Source: Rehmannia glutinosa (taxonomy: Eukaryota > Streptophyta > Magnoliopsida > Lamiales > Orobanchaceae). Taken from it: a DNA stretch of 64,000 nt. The position numbers were made by a program, and so were the translations under genes. Under the pieces are notes generated by a model that saw nothing but the letters and a program-made list of their open reading frames with translations, searched no databases and was not told the origin of the DNA. The DNA lies in the NCBI GenBank assembly GCA_016081115.2, contig CM071933.1, positions 56,558,660-56,622,659 of the forward strand, read 5' to 3'. Each line of letters starts with the position of its first letter. Within the stretch, counting starts at the first letter, position 1. Positions 23,300-36,600 of the stretch are shown one piece after another.

Positions 23300-23535
23300 T
23301 TAATGCCTCTGATGCTTCCTCCTTCTTTTCTCATCTTCATCTCGTCTGCGGCGATCTTCTTCATCTTTCCTCTTTCTTTCCTCAGCTTCTCTCATTTTCT
23401 TCCTGTCATAGTCTCTCCTCAGTCTCTCATTGTATTCTCTCTCCTGCATTCCATTGTCTTCTTCATATTTTCTCTAAAGTCCATCTGTGAGAAGAGCAAC
23501 TTCTTTATTTTCGAGTTGAATTTTCATTTTTTTTA
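23300..23535 (-). pseudogene. C-terminal tail of element B's env-like frame
   Basis: Minus-strand reading gives KIQLENKEVALL, then after one stop a strongly charged Arg/Glu/Lys-rich segment of about 55 residues (RRDYDRKKMREAEERKRKDE and onwards) ending in TAA at 23300. A charged coiled-coil-like tail fits the 3' end of the third frame whose main part is at 30336-33010. The two parts are separated by the hAT-like sequence and element C. The plus-strand frame here is its hydrophobic shadow. Confidence 0.65.
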
Positions 23536-23735
23536 AATATTTTTATCTTGTATTAATATTATTAATAATTTTTAATATAATATTTTGTATTATAAATACA
23601 TATTATTTATAAAATTTGTCATTATATATGTTAAATATAATAGTAAATACATAAAACTATATTATCTTATATAATATACATGTAAAGTATACATTAAAAA
23701 TATTTAAAAACAAATGCACGGGGCGGGGAGAGGCG
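23536..23735. mobile_element. Left part of a hAT-like non-autonomous sequence
   Basis: Very AT-rich, ending in GCACGGGGCGGGGAGAGGCGGGTAC just before element C. Together with 30219-30335 it forms one inserted unit interrupted by C. The left terminus is not recognisable. Confidence 0.4.
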
Positions 23736-23740
23736 GGTAC

Positions 23741-24766
23741 TGAAAGTTTTTAAGGTCCTAAAACGTTCATTTTATCAGATGTCAGAGACAATGTTAAATC
23801 AGATGCTGTAACACTTCCTAAAACACTTCATGTAACACGCAGCGAAAAATAACACACGATTTAAAATTTATCTACAGGTTATAAATAACTTGTAAAAGTG
23901 TCAATATGACAAAATCACTAGTTGAATTTGTACTGTTTACAACTCAAACCTCAAAGTATCAACTAATGTAGTAAAACAAACTCCTATCGAGTAGATCGTA
24001 ACTTTGTAAATCCGCTCGTCCAATAAAACAAGTGTATAAACTCTCGTCGCTCGAAGATAAACTAATATGGACAAAAATACAACAAGATGTTAATCGGATG
24101 GATGTTATTCTCGATGTCAACGATATTTGAAACAACACTTGAATAACATCTACTTCAAGATTCTTCTTTTTAATCTGCGTCGTCAGCTTCTATGAATGAT
24201 TCTCTCTTGATTTTTCTCTCTCGGTTTCATGTGTATGACTTGAGTGGGATGAAACGTGTTATTTCAACGATATTTGAAACAACACTTCGAATAACATCTA
24301 CTTCAAATTCTTTATGGCTTCTATGAATGATTCTCTTGATTTTTCTCTCTGAGTTTCATGTGTATGACTTGAGTGGGATGAGAGGACGTGTTCCTCTTTA
24401 TATAGGTTGGTTTCCTTGAGTCCCAAGAGTCATACAAGAATATGGAAAAGAGCAAACACAAGTATAGAAGGAATAAAAATAGGAAAATAGATAATTATCT
24501 AAAGAATCCTACCTTATCTATATCATCAATATCAAATCCTATAAACAATGAAACAAGATTAACCAAAATCTTTCCTAATCTATATCCAACAAAATCTTTC
24601 CTAACCAAATCAAACTAGATATACATGGAAGAAAGCACAATATCTATATCATTGAAATCACGTTAGAAAAATCTTAAGAGATAAATTCTCTAACAATCTC
24701 CCCTTTTTGTCAAGATATTTGAAACAATAAAATTAAGAAGAAAAATTTGGAAATAAAATTCCAACA
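23741..24766 (-). repeat. 3' LTR of element C
   Basis: 1026 bp. Contains an internal copy of the polypurine-tract/LTR junction (AACAATCTCCCCTTTTTG at about 24698) in addition to the one at its edge (24763). Confidence 0.9.
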
Positions 24767-26145
24767 ATCTCCCCTTTTTGCTTTTCCCGGACAAAACCAT
24801 CAAAATCAACGAAAACCTTCAAAGATCAACAAAACTCGCCTTGAATCAAAAATTATTTTGCTTCGAATGCTAGTTACAATGTCACTAAGAATGTCATAAC
24901 ATTTTCTATAACACCTGCATGTTAATCAGAAAATCTTATAACACAAATAAGATATAGATATCATTGCAAAATCAAACACAATTATTAATATCCTACTCAA
25001 ATCCAAAGAACTCCCCCTAACTTGTAAGTATCATAATCAAGATCAATCAACATGTTCAAATAATCATCAGTCAAAACATTACAAGTTTTTTCTCCCCCTT
25101 TTTGTTCAGAAAATATAGGTAGCAAAAACGTGTATACTTCCCCTGACTTGGACACTAAAAATTTCAATTCACATTCAAAATTTTGAGGAGAATAAAGGAT
25201 CGGAAATCTTTGAAAATTTTGGAAGACAAACATCAAAAGTTGTCATCAAGAACAAAAACAAAAGTCAAAGATTTTCCAAATAAGGACTCCAAACAATATG
25301 GAGATAGAATCCTACAAATTCAATGAGAATCTTAACCAAAGACATAGATAATTATGAGCAAGATATATTCAAATCTTCCAAGTTCTTCAAACCAAGTATA
25401 ACTCCACTTTTCATCAAAGTCCACAAATTCAAAAGTTAGGAAAGGAAAATAAATATCACAAGTGGTATATGAGGAAAGCCAAATTTCAGTCAAGCTGTAC
25501 GAAATTCACCCGGATATGCACCCTAATTTATGTCTAAAAAAAGAAAAAAAATCGCACACCTCATTGTGTAATGGAATGTCATAGTCATTGTTGATTCAAA
25601 TGTCATAACCCCTAGAAAGATATCAGTACTGATAGATTCAACGAATTGCAATCCGAGTACCCAACATAAAGATTTTTTTAGTTTTTCATATTTTTTTGAG
25701 AAACATGGCGGATTTAGCCAGTGGGTAGCTTTCACACTAGTCCAAAGGTAGTTTTTTTCACATGATCATGCCGCTTTAAACACTTTTATATATAAGTAAA
25801 AATTGGTCACAAGAAGTAGCTTTCACACAGAGGGTAGGTAGTTGTTTCCCTCAAAAGCCTCCATCCATGATCTATTTTTTTTAAAACTCATCAACTGGAA
25901 AAGTACAAGAATGAATTACGCATTTGGAAAGATCAACTCACACCGACTTTCTAAGTGAAATTCAATCATCACTAGTTTGAAACAACAACAGACGGTTACA
26001 GACATGCAATATGCTCTTATAATGCAGAATGTCTAAATAGAATACAAGAATAAGAAGGGAGGAGAATAAGAATAAGAGAATATGCAGTATGTGCAAATGT
26101 CACAACAGGTGTTATGTGCAACGCTATAATATTTCATGTAACATT
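24767..26145. other. Element C 3' untranslated region
   Basis: About 1.4 kb between the RNase H end and the 3' LTR with no coding signal on either strand. Confidence 0.6.
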
Positions 26146-29100
26146 TCAGAGAACACACAGACCAAGAGATTTTCTCAGGGTGGAAAACCTCTCAAAATCC
26201 GATGTCTTGGTGAATATGTCTGCCAACTGATTTTTGGTTCCAATATACTCAACGCGAAAAAAAATTTTCTCAACTAAATCTCGAATAAAATGGTGTTTAA
26301 TGTCAATGTGTTTAGTGCAAGAATATTGGACAGAATTTTTCAATATATCAAGTGCACTAGAATTATCACCATAAATGGTTTAAAATATCACAAAAAAAAT
26401 CATTTACTTTTCTAGTGAATCAATCAAAATTCTCATGCATGCAATTAATCCAAAGATTATTTTCCAAAGCATCAAACACATTCTTGGACTCAAAATTTGA
26501 AACACATTGAAAATTGCTTACCATCATGCAAGTAGAAGACAAACAAACTAGGTTTACCATATCTCGATAGTTTACCCTTTCTTTCCTTCTTGTTCTTATG
26601 CCTTCAGATACCTCACCTATGGCTTAAGAGATTGTATGATTCTTTTGAATTCTGCTTAGGGGGTCTCGTCTTTCGTTGGTGATTAAATCAAGTCCTTCTA
26701 AGTTTGCTTCAATATGAGAGTCAGACTTATTTCCATTCACTGCAGAACGGATGATGCTAGCGATATTATGACACATCTGGGACAACATATTTGATGACAT
26801 CTGTACCAATAGCCAATTCAAGTTGCAAAGATGTGCTTGCAGATGTTGTATCACTTGGTACAACATTTGGCACAAACTGCGATTGTTGAGCCCATGGCAT
26901 TTTCATAGAGTAATCAAAGTTGTCTTGTTCAATGTTTCCTGCAAGACTATAAAGATCATCGAATACAATATTCACAGATTCCTTCATGGTCCTTGTACGA
27001 AGATTGTATTCCCTGTATGCATGACTATCAGATGAATAGCCCAAGAATAGACATTTATCACTTTTTGAATCAAATTTTGCAAGGTGATCTCTATCATTCA
27101 AAACATAACACACACATCCAAAGACATGAAAATACTTTAGGTTGGGTTTTTTTCTGAAAAAGATTTCATAAGGAGTCATAGTACTACCCATCCTCAAATA
27201 AACTCTATTTGACATGTGACATGCAATATTTAAGGCCTTAGCCCAAAAACGTTTTGTCAAATTTTTAGAACTCAACATCACCCTTGCCATTTCTTGGAAT
27301 GTTTGATTTCTTATTTTTGCCACCCCATTGTGTCATGGGGTTTTAGGTGCGGAAAATTCATGAAATATCCATTTCTATCAAAGAAAGACAAAAAAGAACA
27401 ATTCTCAAATTCTTAACCATGATCCGACCTAATTCTAGAGATGTTCATGCAATAGAACTTACAAACCCGTTTGTACAACTTCTTGAAAGACTCAAAAGTG
27501 TTACATTTTCCACGTAAAAAGAAGACCCATGAATAACGTGAGAAATCATCAACACACACAAAAGAATACTTTTTACCACCATGCTTTCAAACTCACTAGG
27601 ACCCATAAGATTCATATGTAGAAGCTCAAAACATCGAGTAGTATTGAAGTGTTGTAACACTTGGTGTGACACCCTTTTTTGTTTACCATTTTGACATGAA
27701 CCACAAATAATGTAATTTTTCAAATTCAGTTTAGGCATCCTTTTCAAAACATCAAATCTGATCAATTCACCAAGCATCTTAAAATTCACATGTCCTAATT
27801 TTTGATGCCATAATTCAGTCGTTCAATTGTACACGATGACAAGTTTGGATTCCTCCAAACTGGTAGCAATTATCAACTGATCTCATTCCTACTAGAATAC
27901 AAAAGTTAGAATCATCAAAAACTTCATAGGAATATTTATCAAACTTCACAAACAGATTGTCATCACACAACTGACTTATGCTTATGAGATTTGCAGTAAG
28001 CCCCTCAACATGTAAAATATTTCAGAGCTTATGAAGCCCTTCTATATTCAAAGTACCTTTACTAACAATCTTACCATGAGTCTCACCTCCATAATTTACC
28101 TTCCCACCATTGTACACCTCATAGTCCATCAAGTATTCTAAATTATCTCTCATATGACGTGAATGTCCACTATCAAAGTACTAGGTACCTGCAATGTTAG
28201 TCCTCAGGGGTGCGTAAACAACATTACAATTTACTGCAGATTTTCGAACCAAACATATTTAGTGTTATGCAAATTGTTATGGTGAGAGTGTCGTGACATT
28301 TCAGATGACATCTGATGTGACACCTTTTTGTGCAGAAGATCATATCTCAGTCTATGACAAAATGGCCTTATGTGTCCCGGAGCAGAACAATAGTGACAAA
28401 TAAAGTGGCATTTCCTAGGCTTAGACTTCTGTGAAAACGACTTTTTATGATTTGAAAATTCTCCACTTTCTTTAGCCTTTCACAAACACGGAAGTTTTAT
28501 ACTCGAGTCCAGTTTTATTTTCACATTCTAAAGACAAAATTTGATCGAGTTTCGCCTTACCAGAATTCAGCTTCTTTAAAGTTTCAAGGGACTTTTCAAG
28601 TTTAGATTTTACCTTTTCCAATTCTTCATCCCTTCTAGCCAGTAATACTTCCAAACGGATTAAATAATTCTTCTGCTCCTCATTCTCCTTGGTGAGTCTT
28701 TCATTCTCCTTTGAGAGACATCCAATTTGTTGAACACGTTTGCGCCAACCGTGGTACAACTCCTGGTAGACCTTTACAATGTTCTGCTCTTCACCATCGG
28801 AGTCTTCTTCAGTCTGTATATCCTGTTTCATCTACAAAAATAGAGTTTAAGCAAAATAAATCTAAAGTGTCAGAGAAAATGTACATGTTAGCTGTTGGAC
28901 CATCCTGAGCAACACCTCGAGAGACACCCTATGGATTGATTTGAGAAATTTTTTCCTCTCGATGATAGTCATGGAGATAGTTGAATCTGTTGTCATCTCA
29001 GTATTGTCCTCCTCAGATTCGTCATCACTCAAATTTATACTTAGATTCAATCCTCTTTTTCGCAATGTGTTAGCACATTCATTAGCATGGTTGCTATAAC

Positions 29101-29251
29101 CAGTACATGAAGTACACCTGATGTCGGGTATGGTTGCGATTTGACCTTCCAATAAAAAATTGAAGTCATCTGGTGGAGACTTCAACATCGAAATACCTTG
29201 AACCTCCATATTTGCTTGCATAAATGCAGGATCGATACTTAGTATAGTCAA
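26146..29251 (-). pseudogene. Element C gag-pol, RT deleted
   Basis: Minus strand, in order: gag with a degenerate zinc knuckle CTSCTGYSNHANEC followed by ANTLRKR (29251-28862); a coiled-coil gag segment rich in Glu/Lys (28831-28472); GAG-pre-integrase and integrase start with CGSCQNGKQ and LLHMNLMGP (27789-27445); integrase core end with FGCVCYVL and FLGYS (27323-26766); a short linker SRIQKNH and IGEVSEGI that normally precedes RT (about 26660-26590). The frame then jumps, near 26385, to the last RNase H segment with DNSSALDI, KHIDIKHHFIRD and NQLADIFTK (about 26370-26146). The RT core and most of RNase H are absent. Several frameshifts and stops. Confidence 0.88.
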
Positions 29252-29272
29252 GTGTCGGCTCTTGATGCCAAC

Positions 29273-30218
29273 TGAAAGTTTTTAAGGTCCCAAAACGTTT
29301 GTTTTATTAGATGTCAGAGACGGTGTTAACCCGGATGTTGTTACACTTCCTTAAACACTTCATGTAACACGCAGTGGAAAAATTACACACGATGTAAAAT
29401 TTATCTACAAGTTATAAATAGCTTATAGAATTGTCAATATGACGAAATCACTAATTAAATTTGTACTATTTACAACTCAAATCTCAAGGTAGTCTAGTAA
29501 AACAAACTCCTATCGAGTAGATCGTAATTTTGTAAATCAGCTTATCTAAACAAACAAATGTATAAACTCTTGTACGCTCGAAGATAAATTAATATGGATG
29601 AAAAACACAACAAGACGTTAATCTGGACTGGTTGTTATTCTGGATGTCAACGACATTTGAAACGACACTTCGAATAACATCTTCTTCAGTATTCTTCTTT
29701 TTAAGCTCGGACGTCTTCTTGCTTCTATGAACGAATCTCTCTTGATTTTCTCTCTCAATTTTGTGTGTATGACTTGTGTGGGATGAGAGGACGTACTCCT
29801 CTTTATATAGGTTGGTTTCCTTGAGTCCCAAGAGTCATACAAGAATATGGAAACAAAGCAAACACAAGTATAGAAGGAATAGAACTCTTTAAGTAAGGTA
29901 AATAGATAATAATCTAAAGAATCCTACCTTATCTATATCATCAATATCAAATCCTATAAACAAGGAAACAAGATTAACCAAAAACTTTCCTAATCTATAT
30001 CCAACAAAATCTTTCCTTATCAAGATAAAATCTTTTTTCCTAACCAAGTTAAACTAGATATACATGGAAGAGTTCTAGAAGCACAATATCTATATCAATT
30101 GAAATCACGTTGGAAAACTCTTAAGAGATAAAATCTCTAACAATCTCCACCTTTTTTTGTCAAGAAAGGAAAAACAATAAAATTAAGAAAGAAATCATTT
30201 GGAAATAACATTCCAACA
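29273..30218 (-). repeat. 5' LTR of element C
   Basis: 946 bp, co-linear with 23741-24766, including the long shared block around AGGTTGGTTTCCTTGAGTCC. Confidence 0.92.
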
Positions 30219-30335
30219 GGTACCCACGGGGCGGGGGCAATACCCAGGCACGGCCCGCCACGAGTGGGATGGCCCAAACATGGTGGGGCAGGACGGGTCT
30301 TGATCGGGGCAGGGCAAATTGCAATCCCTACACCA
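30219..30335 (-). mobile_element. Terminus of a hAT-like non-autonomous sequence
   Basis: On the minus strand from 30335: TAGGGATTGCAATTTGCCC followed by repeated GACCCG/GCCCCG motifs, like plant hAT termini with G/C-rich subterminal repeats. The sequence interrupts the reading frame of B's env-like gene and is itself interrupted by C at GGTAC. The opposite terminus (near 23536) is not recognisable and no 8-bp duplication was found. Confidence 0.45.
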
Positions 30336-33010
30336 GACCACTAGTTTTGAGAAAAGTGATCCGAAGTAGCCAACTTGTTCCCTACGAGGTGATTTTGTCT
30401 GTGTAGTCCATTCTCTGATTCTCAACACAAATTCTCTAATGTCCCCAGGATATCAATGCATCATGATTATCAATCATTTGGTTTAAAACAACAAAGCCTC
30501 GTTTTATTGCCTCCATTTCCTCGCATATAGCTCAGAAGGCCTTTCGGAAGTAGGCTGCTTCAGGCGAAGAATCCTCAGGTAGGAATGATTCGAAATCATG
30601 GCCAAATGGGACCATTTTCAAATCGTTTGGAGCCTGGAACTCAGTTGGATCTATTTGAACATGAAATATGATAGCTTCCTCTGCAGTATCAGCTTCAAGG
30701 GAACTTCATCAATAAATGGAAACTCCGATTCATAAATGCCAATAGGTGCTGGGGAAGGTCCCACTCCTCCTTTGAGAGCACTTCTCTCATTACCCTGGCT
30801 AGAAGCTCTTTGTGCCTCAACTGTTTGAGTGTCATCGACACTCGCAGCTGTGATAGCATGCTGATCTGTCTGAGCCTCGGTTGTCTTAACAGCTTCATTG
30901 GCAATAGTTGTAGCGTCCTTTTGAGGAATTTGTGCCTCAGTTGACTTAGCAACATCATGGGCAGGTGATGGAACCATGGGAGGTGGTCCATTAACCAAAA
31001 CAAACTTCTTGGTGTCTTTCAAACGAGCCTCTTTCATCCGGGCTTCCAATTCCTTATCTTCTAGATCGGACTCAACTTGCTTATCAGAGTCATCTTAAAA
31101 ATCCAAGAATTCTTCATCTGAGTCATGTAGAGCATCAATTTCAGTGGGATCAGTTGACTCAGACTCTGGCAAATTGGGAAGAGCCTCAGGTACATTCATA
31201 TTTCCCTTGGAAGTCTCAACCTCCATGGGGTCTTTAGTTATCTTGACAGTAGTCTCAACCACTACAAGGCCTTCAGTATTCCCTTCTGCAGACTTAGTTG
31301 CAATTGGGTCTTCAATGTTGGCATCCTTCGAGGCCTCAACCTCTAGGACTGCACTTTCAAAACCAGCAGTCTCAAATGCCATGGTCCTCCTATTTTCATC
31401 ATGTGCCTCAGTTACAGGAATTTGGACATTTGTAACTTCATTGGCCTTCAATGCAGTTGGTTCCTCGTTGAGATAATTTTAATCGTCAAAGCATCGTTGG
31501 TTCCAACTGGGTCTTGTTCAACAGCCTCACCATCGCCTCCTATCACCAATGTTTTTTTATCTCATGCAGCCTCCTCCAAACTGGTTGCAGTGTGATTAGC
31601 TTCCCCTCAACTAGCTCACCAGCTGATTCATGGGCAATGGGGTCAGTTGTCACCGGAGACTTGGTTGTTTCACTTGAATGTTCAGCCAAATGAGCAGTTG
31701 TCTCAATAATTTCTGTAGGGCGTGGCTCCGTTGGGTTACCCTCTTCTACTCCTTCATTCCCAACATCATCACCATCATCCCTAGTTATTTGTCCCTCCGA
31801 GTGAACTGGTGAGGTAGTTGCATGAAGGTTCCTCACAATGTCAATTGTTGCAGGGGTTGGAGAGATAGAGATGGATGATTATCCAACACCCCTGAGCATA
31901 GATTGCTCATGCAGCTTACGGGATTCTAGAAACGCTGTTTTCGTTGGGCCTTCTCGACTAGGTTAACTCATTCGATTATCTTTGTGTCGTTTTGCTGCTC
32001 TATGCTGGCTCACCAGCTGACTTCTCTCTTTCCAATACCTTGGCCTTTTCAGCATATTTCTTCTTCAGCCACGATGGCTGACACTACTGCGGGTTGAGTT
32101 TTCTACTTCTTAACAGCTACCTTACAGGGAGCAGCTGTCCTTCTTTTCTTCATCACTTTGGGAGCAACGGCATCAGGTTTCAGAGAGGGACTGGGGCAAA
32201 GGCAGCTGTGTCCTCGGGAACATGTTCAGCTAATTCCCCCTCAGAAGTGGCAGTCTTCTTTGCATGTGCCCTCTTCTAAGAAGCTAACAAGTTTTCCTTG
32301 AACATTCTCTTATTCGCATGGAAAGTCTAGCTCACCCTTTTTCTCCATCAAGTAGTCCAAAATCAGCCCATATCCCAGGGAGTGCGCAAGCATCCCTTCC
32401 ACCAATTTCACGTTCTGGACGTTCTAGCACAACTTCTCAAAAACGAACTCACTCCAATTCATCTCGACCTTCTCCATTATGGCAGCGATAACAATTAGCT
32501 TAGCTTGGGACAACTGATTGTATAACCCAAACTTCATATGAACACATTTTGCTACCACATCCATGAGCTTGTGGTATTTGTCTTTGATGGCCTTCTTGGT
32601 GGATGAATAATTCACCTTGCAGCCACCTCCTTCTTGGTTATTTCCTTCCAGGCCTTCGTTAGGTCAAACTCATTTCCAGTCAGTTCCTTGAGTCCCCCGG
32701 ATGGAAGGTGCAGATACTTGGTCAAGTCAACTGCAACCAACTTAATCTCCTTCCCATTTACATGGGAGTGAATGTTGTCGTCGTGAATAGTCGTGTTCAC
32801 ATAAAACATAGCAATCTCCTCTTGTAAGGTCTGCTTCATCTCCAAATATAAAAATCCCTTTAGCCCAGATTTCCCCAGATGATGGGCTATCTTCTCAGCC
32901 GACACATTGTCCTCCGATTGCTTGACAAGGCCTTCAAAATCCACAAGGGAACCGATGTGGATCTTCTCAGTGAGTTTTGCAAAATCAAGAACAGCTTGTT
33001 TCAGAGCCAT
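30336..33010 (-). pseudogene. Element B third frame (env-like / plant transposon protein)
   Basis: Follows pol by about 600 bp on the same strand. The first 130 residues from the ATG at 33010 contain FYVNTTIHDDN and a KEIKLVAVDLTKYLHLPSGG block, which fits the 'putative plant transposon protein' domain common in retroelement extra frames. The next parts (about 31836-30651) are acidic, Glu/Thr/Ala-rich and low complexity; the last visible part (about 30428-30336) reads LRIREWTTQTKSPRR. Frameshifts and stops separate at least five pieces, and the C-terminus is displaced to 23300-23535. Sirevirus env-like genes sit in this position; no signal peptide or membrane segment was seen, so an envelope function is not supported. 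Confidence 0.65.
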
Positions 33011-33622
33011 TTCAATTTCTCAAGGATTTTTTGGCAAAATCAAGAGCAGCTTGTTTCGGAGCCATTTAAATTTCTCAAGGATTTTTTGAAGAACTGTAGG
33101 GTTTCTTTTTGCAAAGAGAATTTCAAGAATTTTTGAAAGCTTAAAGTGAAATGAATAGAGAGAATGAAATTTTGGATATATATATATATATATATGAGAC
33201 TTGAAAGGACGGTTTCAGAATCTCAAAGGTTTGAAAGTTGATCAACTGCCAAGATCAAATCTTTCAAAAGGCATTAATCACGTTGCATTTACTGCAGCAC
33301 AGCATTTATATCCAATCATAAGTAAACTGTCGCAACTTTTATTGTACATCATTTAATGATGTTGACATCAAGTGAAAAACATTCCCACTTAATTGCAAAC
33401 GACCTCATTTTGTCACTTAGTACATAAATGAGTCAGCTTTCTCCATTTATGACTTGACTCTGCTTCTCTCTTCCTTCCATTCGACTGAATGAGACTCAAC
33501 TGTCCAGATAACTTAATTCTGCTGAACAACTATAAAAACTATTTCACTCTGCTGGATGTGTAAAACTCTTCTGAAATGCTATTCTCTCATCTTTTATTCT
33601 GCTGAATGATTCTTCTGAGCAT
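33011..33622. other. Spacer between pol and the third frame of element B
   Basis: Non-coding. Holds a short TA run (33176-33194) and a duplicated phrase AAATTTCTCAAGGATTTTTTG around 33013-33085. Confidence 0.6.
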
Positions 33623-36600
33623 TTAACTTAGCTCAATCAATCCAAGCTCATTCGTAAGTTGTTCAAATCTTGACTCACACAAGGACTTTGTGAATGTATC
33701 AGCTAACTGCTTCTCAGTTGATATGTATTCCAATGTGATGTCTTTCTTTTCAACATGATCTCTTATGAAATGATAACTGACATCAATGTGCTTTGTTCTT
33801 GAGTGCAATATTGGATTCTGAGTGATTACAATGGCACTAGTGTTATCACACATAATTGGAATTTCTTTCTCTTCCATCTCATAGTCTCTCAGTTGTTGCC
33901 TCATCCATAATGATTGGGCACAATAGCTGCCTACAACAATATACTCTGCTTCAAGCTGTGGATGTAGCTATTGAATTTTGTTTCTTGTTGAACCAAGAAA
34001 CTAGTCTATTTCCAAGCATTTGACAAGTACCAGATGTACTTTTTCTGTCAACTTTACATCCAAAGCATAGTCTGAGTCTGAGTATCCAATCAGCTCTAAT
34101 CCACCTTCTTCTGGATACCATAAGCCAACTTATTGACTTTCATTAAAAAATCTCAGAAATCTCTTAGCTGTAGTCATATGACTTTCTTTAGGAGCAGACT
34201 GAAATCTAGCACATACACCTACATCAAAGGTGATGTCTGGTTTGGTTGCAGTCAAGTAAAGCAATGATCCAATAAGTGTTCTATATCTTGTCTGATTAAC
34301 TGGTTTTGCTTCTGCATCCATATCCATCTTTACAAAAGTATTCATGGGAATCTTCATAGATGACTTCTCTTCCATACCAAATTTCTTCATTAAATCTCTG
34401 GTATATTTGGTTTCACTTATAAAGGTTCCATCCTTCATTTGCTTGACTTGAAGACCTAAGAAAATATTTAGCTCTCCCATCATACTCATCTCAAATGTCC
34501 ATTGCATAAGGTTTGAGAATTTGTCACACAGCATTTTGTTTGTGGATCCAAAGATGACATCATCCACATATATTTGAACAAGCAGTATACTCTCTCCATC
34601 TTGAATTCTAAAGAGTGTTCTGTCAACTTTGCCTTTTGTGAATCCAATATTGTCTGTTAGAAATTGAGACAATGTATCATACCATGCTCTTGGTGCTTTC
34701 TTCAGACCATACAATGCTTGCTTAGCTTGTAGACCTTGTCTCCAATAGTTTTCTACTCAAAACCTGAAGGTTATTCCACATTTTCTTCTAAAAATCCATT
34801 CAAAAATGCAATCTTCACATCCATTTGGTAAACTTAGAAGTTCTTGTGTGCTGCATAAGCAAGAAACATCTTTATTGCTTCCAATCTGGTAACAGGTGCA
34901 AAGGTTTTACCAAAATCTATTTTTTCTTCTTAGCAATACCCTTTGGCTACCAATCTTGCTTTGTTTCTCAAAATAGATCCTTCCTCATTCATTGTATTTC
35001 TGAATACCCATTTTGTACCATAACATTTTGGTGGGTAGGCCTTTGAAACAATTTCTAAACTTTATTCCTTTCAAACTGATTCAGCTCTTCCTGCATAGCT
35101 AGAATCCAATGAGTGGCATACAATGCTTGTGACACATCCTTTGGCTCAATTTGAGAAATGAAACAAGTAAGCATGGCTTCATGTTGAGTCCTAGATCTAG
35201 TTCTTACTCCTTCTCTAACATATCCAATGACTAACTCAGATTGACGATCTCCCAACCATCTCACATCTTATTGGAGTAAGTCTGTAGGTTGAGTCTTCTT
35301 GCAGCTAAGTTGTCTTGAACAACTTCTTCTTGATCTTCATCATTCAGCTACAAGCCTTCTAGTTGTCTCTGAGATTCAGCTATCTCATTCTCATCAGGGT
35401 CGAGTGCTCTGATACTAGCTTTAGCATAGGGACTTTTTTGAATAGTCGGTTGATTCATCTCTTTAGCTAACTCATAAATGTCTTCTCCATGTACATTAGG
35501 TTCATCAAAAACCACATCGATATACTCTTCTGTGACCATAGTCCTCTTATTAGCACTCTGAAAGCTTTACTCTCAGTTGAGTATCCTAAGAAGACACCTT
35601 CATCAACTTTAGCATCAAAAGCTTTCAAGTTGTCCTTGCCATTGTTATGAATAAAACACATGCTTCCAAAGACATGAAAATATCCCACATTAGGCTTTCT
35701 TCCTGTCCAAATTTCATAGAGGGTATTGGACAACTGCCTATTTATCATACACCTATTCTAAGTGTAACAAGTAGTGTTAATGGCTTCAACCCAAAATCTC
35801 TTAGGATATCCAGCTTCAACTAACATGGTCCTTGCAGCTTCCTTGAGGGTTATGTTCATTCTTTCAGCTATTCTATTATGTTGTGGAGCTTTTGCAGCTG
35901 ATAACTTATGAGAAATACCATTCTCTATGCAATAATGAGTTATAATCCCATTGACAAACTTAGTTCATATGTTAGACCTTATTATATTTGACTCTTCTCA
36001 TTTTGAACTCTCTTCATATGATGTGGAAGATTCTGCAAAGTTTTCTTGTTTTTACACATAAAGATGGTCCATGTGTATCTTGAATAATCATCCACCACCA
36101 CTATGGTGTATTTCTTTCCACTTAAGCTAGTTGGTTCAATAGGTCCAAATAAATCCATATCCAATAGATATAAGATCCTTGTTGTACAAAGATTTGGCTT
36201 ATCCTTGAATGAAGACTTGATTTGCTTTCCCTTCTGGCATGCATCACAAATTCTCTCTTTTTTGTACATTGAGTCTCATAATCCTTCAACTAGATGACTC
36301 ATTGCTAGCTTGTTGATTGTCTTGAAATTCAGGTTTGTGCCACAGCCAACTTGACTCGGCTGTGCTTTTTGCCAAAAGGCATGTACTTAGTGTAGCAGTA
36401 GATCAATCCACTACATATATATTTTTCTTTCTTGTTCTAGATTGCACAACTTCACTTTTCTCAGCATCTTTGATTTGTCATACACCCATGTTGAATCCTA
36501 CATTATAGAATTTATCACAGAGTTGGCTGATACTCAGCAGATTGAAATTCAGCCCTTCAACATAAGCTACATCTATGATTTCTAATCCATTTTTCTTTAT

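Larger units (their letters stand above)
23741..30218 (-). mobile_element. Element C: copia retrotransposon nested in B
   Basis: LTRs 23741-24766 and 29273-30218, both TGAAAG..CCAACA in the plus-strand view. Perfect 5-bp duplication GGTAC at 23736-23740 and 30219-30223. A polypurine tract AAAAAGGGGAGAT lies beside the left LTR and a primer-site-like TTGGCATCAAGAGCC beside the right LTR, so it reads on the minus strand. Minus-strand TATATAAAG promoters lie near 24390 and 29800. The internal region keeps gag, integrase and the end of RNase H but has lost the reverse transcriptase. Confidence 0.93.

Noticed and set aside
23174..23536. Hydrophobic plus-strand frame looking like a membrane protein
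   Set aside because: It is the complement of the charged Arg/Glu/Lys-rich tail of element B's third frame.
30651..31049. Host gene coding for an acidic Ala/Thr/Glu-rich protein
   Set aside because: The position and strand fit the low-complexity middle of element B's third frame, with coding remnants on both sides.
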